From: Muribaculaceae bacterium
GTDB lineage: Bacteria; Bacteroidota; Bacteroidia; Bacteroidales; Muribaculaceae
Direction of reading: 5' to 3'
DNA length: 40,620 bases
NCBI GenBank assembly: GCA_029062005.1
Contig: JAIDQZ010000055.1
Location: 1 to 40,620, forward strand
Shown: positions 16,313 to 25,397 of the stretch, piece after piece
Layout: every line of letters starts with the position of its first letter
Position numbering within the stretch: the stretch's first letter is position 1
The notes under the pieces: model-generated
The model's database searches: none
The model's input: only the letters and a program-made list of their open reading frames with translations
What the model was told of the DNA's origin: nothing
Program-made: the position numbers and the translations under genes

Positions 16313-17072
16313 TCAGAAAAATTCCGGTTGTCTATGTAAGACGGGTATATGGTCGGGCTTCGCCCGCAAAGCCGCACTAATGCTTAGCGTGCTCCGGGCG
16401 ATGCGAAGCAGCCCGATATCTTGGCGGGCTTGCCTGAACCGAGTCGCGAAGCCAGTTGATAATTTCACTGGAAAATGCTTTGCGGCTTTGCGTGAGTAAT
16501 CGGAAGCGAAGAGTCAAGATCAGTGGTATTGTAATCCGGTGCGATTGCATGGACGACGGTATAATTATCGCACGCAAAGGCGCAAAGAAATTTTTCGGTA
16601 TGGTTCGCGACTCGGTTCTGACAAGGACGCGGAGATTTCGGGCTGCTACGCTTCGCCCGGAGCACGCAAAGAGGTGCGCGATACCGCGCTTCGGAGGGCG
16701 GACGCACGAGCCGTGCGTCCCTACCTTACGCTGTAATTATATGAAGCGCGGAATCGCGCTGATTTTGCGTGCTCCGGGCGATGCGAAGCAGCCCGATATC
16801 TTGGCGGGCTTTCCTGAACCGGGTCGCGAAGCCAATTGATACTTTCACTGGATAATGCTTTGCGGCTTTGCGTGAGTAATCGGAAGCGAAGAGTCAAGAT
16901 CAGTGGTATTGTAATCCGGTGCGATTGCATGGACGACAGTATAATTATCGCACGCAAAGGAGCAAAGAAATTTTTTGATAGGGTTGCGACTCGGTTCTGA
17001 CAAGGACGCGGAGATTTCGGGCTGCTACGCTTCGCCCGGAGATCGCAAAGAGGTGCGCGATACCGCGCTTTA
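16313..17072. repeat. Tandem pair of about 300-bp BIME-like inverted-repeat units
   Basis: Unit 1 (about 16387-16690) and unit 2 (about 16767-17072) are direct copies 380 bp apart. Within each, a left arm (GCGTGCTCCGGGCGATGCGAAG...CCGAGTCGCGAAGC) is roughly the inverted complement of the right arm (GCGACTCGGTTC...CTTCGCCCGGAGCACGC). The centre (GAGTCAAGATCAGTGG..GGTGCGATTGCATGGACGAC) is nearly identical in both. A solo hairpin (16698-16724) separates the units. A third, partial copy is at about 28690-28862. ORFs here are artefacts of repeats. No gene is seen between 16313 and 17335. Confidence 0.88.
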
Positions 17073-17129
17073 TAGAATGATGATTTCAATGATCAATTAT
17101 TAATGATAACCAAATTTTTTTATAAAAAT

Positions 17130-17161
17130 ATTGTATTTCAATAATTATTTTTGTAAATTTG
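17130..17161 (+). promoter_or_regulatory. Promoter of the 17336 surface-protein gene
   Basis: ATTG (17130-17133), a 20-bp spacer and TAAATTTG (17154-17161). A second TATTTTTG (17146-17153) overlaps as an alternative -7 element. The leader is about 168 nt. Confidence 0.75.
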
Positions 17162-17250
17162 CATAATTTATAAAAACTATACCAGTCAATCAAAAACTCA
17201 CCAGTAACGGCATGTCACTCTCTGAGTGATACTGACAATACCTCCAGGCT

Positions 17251-17269
17251 GACGTACGAGCCGTACGTC
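17251..17269. promoter_or_regulatory. Variant hairpin with compensatory changes in the 17336 leader
   Basis: GACGTACG-AGC-CGTACGTC followed by GCTACC. This is a hairpin arm in which both the usual GCAC and its partner GTGC have become GTAC, keeping the stem perfect. It lies inside the predicted 5' untranslated region, 66 nt before the start codon. Confidence 0.85.
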
Positions 17270-17335
17270 GCTACCATAAAACTCAAGAAACTAATAAAAT
17301 ACCATAATATAAAACAACATATTAACTTTAACAAC

Positions 17336-20300
17336 ATGAAGAAAATCTTAACGTTTCTTTTTGCATTCTTAGCCTCCATCGGCTTAATGAATGCAAAACA
17401 AGTCACCCTAACCTGGGCGCTTGACACAGACCTTTCCGGAACGAGTTCCGATCCGGGAATAACCTTATCCAATGTTACTTATGGTAACAATCTAACCAAT
17501 AATGGAATTAAATCATACACTGGAGAGGGAACCGGCACACTGTTTAGCCCCACAACAGACCTAAAAGAGAATAAAACTGCTGTCACATCTGGTGCTAATA
17601 CCCTGACCTTCGCGTTTGCAATCCCGGAAGGATACATATTTAAGCCAAGCAATCTGTCATTCTTCAGCGCCAAAGATGGCTCTGGTAATGACCATTTTCT
17701 TGACGCTTATTTTAAAGATGGCTCGCGCTTTATTACAACTTATAGTATGGGTCGTGGCAGCCAAGGCGCGGAAACTAAGAGTGTTGCACTGTCTGATATA
17801 GAATTGACAGGAGATGACACCCTCAAATTTGATCTATATGGTAAGTCCACCTCTGCCTCTAAAGGTTGGGTAATCGGCAATGTAAAAATTACCGGTGATT
17901 TGGTTAATTTGAGTGACACCCGTGAAAATGCAAATATTTCATGGAGCGTTGAATCCACAAAGCTTAAAATCCGTGAAAACTTTACTGTGCCCGTCCTTAA
18001 CAACCCTGAAAATCTGCCTGTCACATTCAGTTCTTCTAACGAAAAAGTGGCCGTTGTTGACGAAGAAGGTAATGTTTCTTTGGTAGAAGGAGGTATTGGC
18101 ACCGCTATGATTTCCGCCACCTATGACGGCGAGGAAGAGGGCGCTAAATATATGACGACCACTGCAAACACCACCATAGAAGTAGTTACAAACGTCACGG
18201 ATGTATACGTCTGGGATGAGTATGAAAATGTAGAATCAATTCCGCTCACAAAACTCTACACAGCCAATGCAACAAGCGGCAACTTGGCTGCCGACAATCT
18301 GATTGATGATGATATCATCAATATCAAGACTGTCGCTACAGCAAAATATACCGATTACGGCAAAGAAATTTTTGGTAATAAGTTCACAGGATCCGTCCAA
18401 TTAGGACGCGTAAGCGCTGCTCCTACCGAGGATAATCTCAATGGTACTATCCAATCAGATAACAGTCCCATTATAGTTACTCCTAAAAAAGATTGCAAGG
18501 TGGTGATGTTCATTCGCCGTCAAGGTCTCGCTCAAGACACAATCTCTGTTGATGATGTCGAGAAAAATATAATTACCCGTACCATCCACATTGGTATGTC
18601 GCCTAACGATGGCAAGAGTATATTTGCAATGCCCCATAGTGCAATCGGCACCAAGATAGATCAGAATCTTGTATTAGGAGCTTACAACAGCCCTACCGCT
18701 ACCGGTAACGACTACATGTTCTGTGCAGTTGAATGGGACATGAAAGCCGGTGAAACCTATACGCTTTACGCACTATCCACTACCATCAACATGTTGGGTA
18801 TCGGTTACCACCTTGAAACCGCTGACTATAAACTCCTGTATGTTGCGGATGGCAAGACTGTCAAGGAAGTTACCAAGAGCGGTGTTATTGGCACTGAGAT
18901 CACGCTTAGCGACGAAGATAAGGCTGAATTCACTCTCACTGAGGGAGATGCAGCAACTAAGTACACCTACGTCAGCGATGACTCCGATGGCAAGACAATC
19001 AAAGAAGATGAAGTGACAGTAGTCACCATCAACATGAAAGGCACTGCCGCTAAGGAACCGAATGTACTCTACTCATGGGACTTCACTGACTGGAGCGAAG
19101 CTACTGTAGCAAACCTCATGGCAAAGACCAATTGGTCTGACATCGAGAGCGCTTCATCAAGCGAGCCTACCGAAACATCAAAAGACAATTGCTTCTGGCA
19201 GGTATCCGCAAAGGATGTCAACGAAAATAAATATGTGATTGCCAATGGCAAAGTCATCGAAGAACTCGAAGGACTGGTATACACCAATACAAACGATCGT
19301 TCGCTGGCAATTGCATTGAACTACCCTGAAACCAGCTTAGGCAAGTATCATGACACTACATATCTATGGCTCGGTAGCAAAGAAAAGAACTACTTCATTA
19401 TCCCGGGAGTACCGGCAGGATCAACCATTAAGATGGGTGTTGAGTCACACAAGCCCGCAGAGGCCCGCGGCGTAGAGCTTTCCATTGCGGGCGAGAAACT
19501 CAATGCCCCCAACGGATCCCCTGTAGCAGTTCCTACTACATACGCTGATCAGGAATGGTATGTACCGGCAACTGCCGCCGCAAGCAATGACGTTCAGATC
19601 TACAACACCAATGGCTGCCACATCTACTACATCACCGTGACTCACCCCGATCTTCAGAAATATACCCTCAAGTATGTCGCAGGCAATGATACAATCAAGA
19701 AAGTGACCAAGACCGGAACCCCCAATTCCGCAGTATCCCTTACGGAAGAAGACACTGCCGACTTCACCATCACTGAAAACGGTTTCAGCACGACATATAC
19801 ATACGTCAGCAATGACTCAGAAGGCAAGAAAATCGCAGAGGACGGATCTACTGAAGTCACAATCACTATGAGCAAGGGTCTGACCGTACCGACAGGCTGG
19901 ATGGCTATTCCCGGCGTACTCGATATCGCACATTCAAGCTGGAAATATGACGGACTTAGACTCGAGGAGAAGAATGGGCTTAAAAATATTGGCTATGTAA
20001 AGAACAATACCAGCGCTACAGGCGAAGTCTATGTGACAGAACCCGGCGTCTACAGTATGACTATAGACATCTGCGATTTCTATCTTGCCAATGAAATCCA
20101 AGTAGAGATTACAGATCAGGCTACAGGCAACAAGGAAGTTGATACCTACTATCACATCTCAGAAAAAGGTGAGCCCAACTTCCTTCTCGAAGGAGAGCTC
20201 ACAGAGGGCAAGAAGACAATCAAGTACACTTTCCACAGTGAATCTGACGGCTTCCTTGTCAACTACAGGAACCAGACTCTCACCAAGGTTGGCGAGACAT

Positions 20301-22339
20301 ACTCCGCCCTCAAGTCAGTCACTGCCGAAGGTCTTGACGCAGCTAAAACCGAAGGCTACGACTATACATTCAACATCCCGATGGCTTATGAAGGTGAGAC
20401 TGTAACACTGAAAGCTGAACTTATCAATGCTGCTTTGAGCGTGAAGGCAGGAGAAACCGAAATCAAGGTTTCTGAAGACGGATCATTCGAATTGCCGGTT
20501 CCCGCTCCCAACGAGGCATCCGAGGCAGTGCTTACCCTCAATCTTGAGGAAGGCGCTGTAGCAGGACAGACTGAATTCAAGCTCCGTCTGTTCCATGTAG
20601 ACGGCGTAATGCTCACCGGACTTACTATCGACGGTCTCGTTGCTGATGAAGAAACTGTCGCTGAACTCCAGGATAAGAAGAAAGACGTGACAATCGACGG
20701 CTATATCTTCACTACCCTTCCGACCGTGAAGGCTTCATTCAAGGACGGTAATGTAGTGGAGGCAACCGGCACATTGGCAGATAACAATGCAACCGCCACC
20801 TATACCTTCCGTGGAGTTGCCGGCGACAAGACCGAAGACTACAGCTTCACCCTCTCAGGCTTCCATATGTATCAGGCAGCTGAAAAGGACAAGACCGATG
20901 TCCTCAAGTATAATAAGGAATATAACGGCAAGGGTGTAGACGGAAGCTGGAGCGATGGCAAATACTCCATCACTGCCAACGACGGATGGGGTGGCAAGCA
21001 GTTCAAGATGAAGACCGACAACCCCGTCATCCTCACCGCGCCTTCATATATGAGGATCAAGCAGATCAAGATGACAAGTCTTTATGACAACTATGTGCCC
21101 GGCAAGGTGGTTTCAGTGACAAGCGAAGGAGCGACAGTATATCTGCCCTCTGCAAGCGAGTTCGCTGCAAAAGAAGCCGATGCTATTAACCTCGTCATCA
21201 ATGTTGAGAATCATAAAGAAGGAACTCCGTTCGTCATCACGCTTGAAAAGGTCGGTGAATCTGTAAAGAACAATCAGCCGGTGGCATGGTTTGAATTCAT
21301 CTATGAATCTTTATATAAAGAAGTAACCGGAATTACTCTGAGCAAGGAAGCTACAGTTGAACACGGCAAGTCTATTACACTCACCGCAAAAGTTACTCCT
21401 TCGGATGCTACTGAACCTACAGTGACCTGGAGCTCAAGCAACCCGAAAGTTGCAACTGTAGAGAAAGGAGTCGTTACTGCAGTTGGTGTAGGAAAGGTGA
21501 CCATCACGGCAAAAGCAGGCGAAAAAAGCGCTACATGCGTTGTCAAGTGCTATCCTAAGAAGGGTGACGCAACATGGAGCGGCGATATCACAATCACTGA
21601 CGCTGTCGACATCACAAACTATGTGGTAGGTAAGAAAACAGCTGTTGAAGCATGGGAGAATGCCGAAGAATGGCTTGAATTCTATAAGAAGGGTGCCAAC
21701 GCGAATGAAGATGAAGATGAAAACATCACATTCGCGGATGCTTCGGCAGCCGTCAAGCTGGCTCTTGAGAAACCGAGCACAACACCTGAGCAGAACCGCA
21801 TCAGCGCCGTATCTGATGAAGCGGCAGACGCACTCGTGATCAGCGGAGCAGCGGGCAACGCCATACCGGTACGCCTCGCAAACTCCATGGAATACGTAGC
21901 TCTGCAGGCCGACATCATCCTTCCCGAAGGAATGAACGTAGATGTGAAGGCTGGCGAAAGAGTGGCTGACAGCCACACCATGATGACAAAGAAGTTTGCC
22001 GACAACTATATCCGCGTGGCTCTCTTCAACCTCGGAAACAAGGCGTTTGCCGACAATGATGCGCCGATACTTGAGATCGTGGCTGATTCCGATATCCTGA
22101 ATTCAGCCGACATCGAGATCTTCAACATCCTTGCTTCAGATTCCGATGCCACAGAATATGTGCTTACATCAAGAATATCCGCTACCTCAGGCGTGGCTGC
22201 AATCGGTCTCGACCCGAATGCTCCGGTCAAGGTATTTGATCTGAACGGTATCTGCGTTTCCGACTCAATGGAAGGTCTCGGTCAGGGCACTTACATCGTG
22301 CGCCAGGGCAACGAGGCTAAGAAGGTACGCATACGCTGA
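17336..22339 (+). CDS. Giant secreted multidomain protein with MucBP-like, Big_2, dockerin-like and cohesin-like modules
   Basis: 1667 aa with a signal peptide (MKKILTFLFAFLASIGLMNA). Approximate domains: N-terminal beta-rich module (22-190); Ig-like module (about 195-285, VTFSSSNEKVAVVDEEG); a beta region to 495; MucBP-like repeat (497-567, YKLLYVADGKTVKEV); a jelly-roll-like module (572-770); second MucBP-like repeat (775-847); further beta modules (850-1320); Big_2 (1330-1408, VTWSSSNPKVATV); dockerin-like region (about 1407-1481); cohesin-like region (about 1485-1615); T9SS-like C-terminus (about 1621-1667). The dockerin-like loops are weaker than in the 7152 protein: DATWSGDITITD has Ser for Asp, and NEDEDENITFAD has Glu for Gly. 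The C-terminal third parallels the 7152 protein, with a 210-bp stretch identical in DNA. Probably a surface adhesin or glycan-binding protein; no catalytic motif was recognised. Confidence 0.85.
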   Translation: MKKILTFLFAFLASIGLMNAKQVTLTWALDTDLSGTSSDPGITLSNVTYGNNLTNNGIKSYTGEGTGTLFSPTTDLKENKTAVTSGANTLTFAFAIPEGYIFKPSNLSFFSAKDGSGNDHFLDAYFKDGSRFITTYSMGRGSQGAETKSVALSDIELTGDDTLKFDLYGKSTSASKGWVIGNVKITGDLVNLSDTRENANISWSVESTKLKIRENFTVPVLNNPENLPVTFSSSNEKVAVVDEEGNVSLVEGGIGTAMISATYDGEEEGAKYMTTTANTTIEVVTNVTDVYVWDEYENVESIPLTKLYTANATSGNLAADNLIDDDIINIKTVATAKYTDYGKEIFGNKFTGSVQLGRVSAAPTEDNLNGTIQSDNSPIIVTPKKDCKVVMFIRRQGLAQDTISVDDVEKNIITRTIHIGMSPNDGKSIFAMPHSAIGTKIDQNLVLGAYNSPTATGNDYMFCAVEWDMKAGETYTLYALSTTINMLGIGYHLETADYKLLYVADGKTVKEVTKSGVIGTEITLSDEDKAEFTLTEGDAATKYTYVSDDSDGKTIKEDEVTVVTINMKGTAAKEPNVLYSWDFTDWSEATVANLMAKTNWSDIESASSSEPTETSKDNCFWQVSAKDVNENKYVIANGKVIEELEGLVYTNTNDRSLAIALNYPETSLGKYHDTTYLWLGSKEKNYFIIPGVPAGSTIKMGVESHKPAEARGVELSIAGEKLNAPNGSPVAVPTTYADQEWYVPATAAASNDVQIYNTNGCHIYYITVTHPDLQKYTLKYVAGNDTIKKVTKTGTPNSAVSLTEEDTADFTITENGFSTTYTYVSNDSEGKKIAEDGSTEVTITMSKGLTVPTGWMAIPGVLDIAHSSWKYDGLRLEEKNGLKNIGYVKNNTSATGEVYVTEPGVYSMTIDICDFYLANEIQVEITDQATGNKEVDTYYHISEKGEPNFLLEGELTEGKKTIKYTFHSESDGFLVNYRNQTLTKVGETYSALKSVTAEGLDAAKTEGYDYTFNIPMAYEGETVTLKAELINAALSVKAGETEIKVSEDGSFELPVPAPNEASEAVLTLNLEEGAVAGQTEFKLRLFHVDGVMLTGLTIDGLVADEETVAELQDKKKDVTIDGYIFTTLPTVKASFKDGNVVEATGTLADNNATATYTFRGVAGDKTEDYSFTLSGFHMYQAAEKDKTDVLKYNKEYNGKGVDGSWSDGKYSITANDGWGGKQFKMKTDNPVILTAPSYMRIKQIKMTSLYDNYVPGKVVSVTSEGATVYLPSASEFAAKEADAINLVINVENHKEGTPFVITLEKVGESVKNNQPVAWFEFIYESLYKEVTGITLSKEATVEHGKSITLTAKVTPSDATEPTVTWSSSNPKVATVEKGVVTAVGVGKVTITAKAGEKSATCVVKCYPKKGDATWSGDITITDAVDITNYVVGKKTAVEAWENAEEWLEFYKKGANANEDEDENITFADASAAVKLALEKPSTTPEQNRISAVSDEAADALVISGAAGNAIPVRLANSMEYVALQADIILPEGMNVDVKAGERVADSHTMMTKKFADNYIRVALFNLGNKAFADNDAPILEIVADSDILNSADIEIFNILASDSDATEYVLTSRISATSGVAAIGLDPNAPVKVFDLNGICVSDSMEGLGQGTYIVRQGNEAKKVRIR

Positions 22340-22443
22340 GTCTTTAGTCTTTAGTCTTGAGTCTTAAGACTTGAGACTAGAGACTTAAGACTTAAGACTT
22401 GAGACTTGAGACTTAAGACTTGAGACTTAAGACTTGAGTCAAG
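22339..22443. repeat. AGTCTTN/AGACTTN heptamer array (15 units)
   Basis: Exact 7-bp period starting at the last base of the TGA stop, followed by TTCAAATTCCACTGTCCTCCC as after the other surface-protein genes. Confidence 0.92.
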
Positions 22444-22490
22444 TTCAAATTCCACTGTCCTCCCTAAAGGGGGAGAATTGATAAAGTTAA

Positions 22491-22521
22491 TGGACGCACT
22501 TTCCGGTGCGTCCATTTTTTT
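22491..22521 (+). terminator. Intrinsic terminator after the 17336 gene
   Basis: TGGACGCAC-TTTCCG-GTGCGTCCA followed by seven T and ATCGGCAATATTAAT. Identical to the terminator at 14567, including the preceding GGGGGAGAATTGATAAAGTTAA, so the whole 3' module is duplicated. Confidence 0.95.
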
Positions 22522-22575
22522 ATCGGCAATATTAATGATGAATTTGATTTCAATGATAAATTATTTCAATAGCTG

Positions 22576-22674
22576 GGTAGGGACGCACGGCTCGTGCGTC
22601 CGATTTTTTATCGGCAATATACACGGTAATTTTTGCGTTTCGGAGGGCGGACGCACGGACCGTGCGTCCCTACC
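22576..22674. repeat. Complete 99-bp two-hairpin element (copy 5), terminator-like left arm
   Basis: The left hairpin is followed by GATTTTTTATCGGCAATAT, so it has the form of an intrinsic terminator. The spacer orientation matches copy 1. This copy links the element family to the terminators at 14567 and 22491. Confidence 0.93.
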
Positions 22675-22903
22675 CAGACCGCAATGATAAATGATCAATT
22701 ATGATAGCCCAAGCCAACAAAATTCAAAATAAGCTCACGCAAAGGCGCAAAGAAATTTTTTGATAGGGTTGCGACTCGGTTCTGACAAGAACGCGGAGAT
22801 TTCGGGCTGCTGCGCTTCGCCCGGAGATCGCAAAGAGGTGCGCGATACCGCGCTTTATGGAATGATGATTTCAATGATAAATAATCAATTATTTCAGTAG
22901 CAG

Positions 22904-23001
22904 GGTAGGGACGCACGGTTCGTGCGTCCGCATTGCAATCGGCATTATACACGAGAATTTCGCGCTTCGGAGGGCGGACGCACGAGCCGTGCGTCCCTAC
23001 C
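22904..23001. repeat. Complete 98-bp two-hairpin element (copy 6)
   Basis: Left loop GTT instead of GCT; the right arm is canonical. It is followed by the composite unit (ATTCGCGGTAACTAATTT, GACTCTT heptamers, GCGGC hairpin, solo arm), which is the inverted equivalent of the arrangement at 3392-3631 and 5527-5740. Confidence 0.92.
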
Positions 23002-23209
23002 ATTCGCGGTAACTAATTTAAAATTATCTTGACTCTTGGTTCTTGACTCTTGACTCTTTGCGGCGAAGACGCACTGATGTTTCGGAGGGCGGACGCACGA
23101 GCCGTGCGTCCCTACCTTACGCGCAAATTCATCATTGATAATTTTGAATTTTGAATTTTGAATTAATTGATCATTTATCTTTTATCATTGAATATTGATC
23201 ATTGAAAAT

Positions 23210-23241
23210 TTTGGTGGGGTGGGGATTTTTTACTAAATTTG
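23210..23241 (+). promoter_or_regulatory. aspS promoter
   Basis: TTTG (23210-23213), a 20-bp spacer and TAAATTTG (23234-23241). The leader of about 126 nt contains a direct repeat TTTTCAGTTGA (about 23334 and 23350). Confidence 0.83.
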
Positions 23242-23373
23242 CATCGTTATAATGGATTAGAATGCAGTAATTGAAAATTTTTGTTTTTAATTATCTGTAA
23301 TTCAATGTCTTATATTTTGAAATGCTGACATTTTTCAGTTGATGTATAAATTTTCAGTTGAAATTGAATTTAT

Positions 23374-25137
23374 ATGTATAGAAACACAACATGCGGCGAG
23401 CTGCGCCTCGCCGATGCCGGCAAACATGTGGAGATAGCCGGCTGGGTTCAGAAGACCCGCAAGATGGGAGGAATGACTTTCGTCGATGTCCGTGACCGCT
23501 ACGGACTGACCCAAGTGGTGTTTGACAGCGAGAACAATCCCGAGCTGTTTGAAGCCGCAAATAAGCTGGGCCGCGAGTATGTGGTGAGGATCAGCGGCAA
23601 GGTGGAGGAACGCACCTCGAAAAACAACAATATCCCTACCGGCGAGGTGGAGATAATAGCCGATGGCCTCAAGGTGCTCAACAAGAGCAAGACACCCCCC
23701 TTTACAATAGAAGACAATACTGACGGAGGCGACGATCTCCGCATGAAATACCGTTATCTGGATCTTCGCCGCCCGTGCGTGAAGAAAAACCTTGAGCTTC
23801 GCCACCGCATGGCTTTCGAGATACGCCGTTATCTTGACTCAAAGGGTTTTCTGGAGATCGAGACCCCGATTCTCGTGAAGTCGACTCCTGAGGGAGCGCG
23901 TGACTTCGTGGTGCCCTCACGCATGAATCCGGGAGAATTCTATGCGCTGCCCCAGAGCCCGCAGCTTTTCAAGCAGCTCCTGATGGTGTCGGGCTATGAC
24001 CGCTATTTCCAGATCGCGAAGTGCTTCCGCGATGAAGACCTGCGCGCCGACCGCCAGCCTGAATTCACGCAGATCGACTGCGAGATGAGCTTCGTGGAGC
24101 AGGAAGACGTGATCGACATGTTTGAGGGTCTTGTGAAGCATATCTTCAAGTATGTGAAGGGGATCGACTTCACAGAACCTTTCCCGCGCATGACATGGAA
24201 CGACGCAATGCGCCTCTACGGCAGCGACAAGCCGGACCTGCGCTTCGGCATGGAGTTTGTGGAACTGACCGACCTTGCCAAGGGACACGGATTTGCCGTA
24301 GTGGACGATGCGGAACTTACGGTGGGGATCGTAGCGAAGGGATGTGCAGGCTACAGCCGCAAGCAGATAGACGAGCTGACGGAGTTCGTGAAGCGTCCGC
24401 AGGTGGGCGCAAAGGGTCTGATGTGGGTGAAATTCGAACCGGACGGAAGCATCAAGAGTTCGGTAGGCAAATTCTACACTCCGGAAGAACTTCAAGAATG
24501 GGGCAAGCGTGCGGGAGCGGAAGCCGGCGACCTCATGCTGGTGATGAGCGGCGACGCAATGAAGACACGCAAGCAGCTCTGCGAGCTTCGCCTGGAGATG
24601 GGCAACCGTCTCGGACTGCGCGACAAGAATACATTCGCGTGCCTCTGGATAGTGGACTTCCCTCTCTTCGAGTGGGATGAAGAGACACAACGCTACTACG
24701 CGATGCATCACCCCTTCACATCGCCCAACCCGGAAGACATACCGATGCTCCGCACGGACACAGGCAATGTGCGCGCCACGGCATATGACATAGTGGTGAA
24801 CGGCACGGAACTCGGTGGAGGCTCAATAAGAATACATGATTCGGAACTGCAGAACGAGATGTTTGAACTGCTCGGATTCACACCGGAGAAAGCACAGGAG
24901 CAGTTCGGCTTCCTGATGAGCGCGTTCCAGTATGGCGCACCTCCCCACGGAGGACTGGCACTTGGGTTTGACCGGTTTGTGTCGATATTGGCAGGGCTTG
25001 ACAGCATCCGCGATACTATCGCATTCCCGAAAAACAATTCGGGTCGCGACGTGATGAACGAGTCGCCCTCCCCTATCGATCAGGCGCAGCTGGATGAGCT
25101 TGAATTGCAGCTGAAAGCTAAATCTAATGATGAATGA
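23374..25137 (+). CDS. aspS: Aspartyl-tRNA synthetase
   Basis: 587 aa, the usual size of bacterial-type AspRS. It charges tRNA-Asp with aspartate in the cytoplasm. An N-terminal OB-fold anticodon-binding domain ([20 protein letters not shown]) is followed by a class II catalytic core. Motif 2 is [19 protein letters not shown], the bacterial GAD insertion lies about residues 300-410, and motif 3 is [15 protein letters not shown]. The start [12 protein letters not shown] matches the family N-terminus. The last codons and stop (AATGATGAATGA) merge into a TCAATGA/TGAATGA heptamer array. A promoter lies upstream and no terminator is evident downstream. Confidence 0.98.
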   Translation: MYRNTTCGELRLADAGKHVEIAGWVQKTRKMGGMTFVDVRDRYGLTQVVFDSENNPELFEAANKLGREYVVRISGKVEERTSKNNNIPTGEVEIIADGLKVLNKSKTPPFTIEDNTDGGDDLRMKYRYLDLRRPCVKKNLELRHRMAFEIRRYLDSKGFLEIETPILVKSTPEGARDFVVPSRMNPGEFYALPQSPQLFKQLLMVSGYDRYFQIAKCFRDEDLRADRQPEFTQIDCEMSFVEQEDVIDMFEGLVKHIFKYVKGIDFTEPFPRMTWNDAMRLYGSDKPDLRFGMEFVELTDLAKGHGFAVVDDAELTVGIVAKGCAGYSRKQIDELTEFVKRPQVGAKGLMWVKFEPDGSIKSSVGKFYTPEELQEWGKRAGAEAGDLMLVMSGDAMKTRKQLCELRLEMGNRLGLRDKNTFACLWIVDFPLFEWDEETQRYYAMHHPFTSPNPEDIPMLRTDTGNVRATAYDIVVNGTELGGGSIRIHDSELQNEMFELLGFTPEKAQEQFGFLMSAFQYGAPPHGGLALGFDRFVSILAGLDSIRDTIAFPKNNSGRDVMNESPSPIDQAQLDELELQLKAKSNDE

Positions 25138-25397
25138 TCAATGATCAATTATCAATGATGAATGATCAATTATCAATGATGAATGATGAATGATCAATGA
25201 TGAATTAAAGCACTCAATTACCGCGTATGGTAGGGACGCACGGCTCGTGCGTCCGCAACCCGAAGCATGAAAATGCCGTGGATATATCGGTAACAAATGC
25301 GGACGCACGAGCCGTGCGTCCCTACCTTACGATAATTGATCATTTATGACCGTCCCTGTCGGACCGATCTCAATTGTTAATTATAAATTTTGGAATC
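25125..25397. repeat. Heptamer array and complete element between aspS and nif3
   Basis: The TCAATNA/TGAATGA array (25125-25205) starts inside the final aspS codons. TTACCGCGTATGG and element 25229-25326 (98 bp, forward spacer orientation) follow, then TTACGATAATTGATCATT and a short GGTCCGACAGGGACGG-type imperfect palindrome (about 25349-25366). No gene is seen. Confidence 0.87.
25229..25326. repeat. Complete 98-bp two-hairpin element (copy 7)
   Basis: Canonical arms with GCT and AGC loops. The spacer is more diverged (CCCGAAGCATGAAAATGCCGTGGATATATCGG). The outer inverted ends extend to TTACCGCGTA...TTACG. Confidence 0.92.

Larger units (their letters stand above)
22522..23209. repeat. Repeat-filled gap with two complete elements and a BIME-like unit
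   Basis: Order: element 22576-22674; TCAATNA words; BIME-like unit (about 22736-22858); AATGATGATTTC tail; element 22904-23001; GACTCTT/GGTTCTT heptamers (about 23027-23058); GCGGCG hairpin; solo arm (about 23092-23117); and GAATTTT and TGATCAT heptamers to about 23205. No gene is seen. Confidence 0.87.

Noticed and set aside
23242..23373. T-box or other riboswitch in the aspS leader
   Set aside because: No specifier loop, T-box core word or strong stem is visible; T-boxes are also not typical of Bacteroidota.
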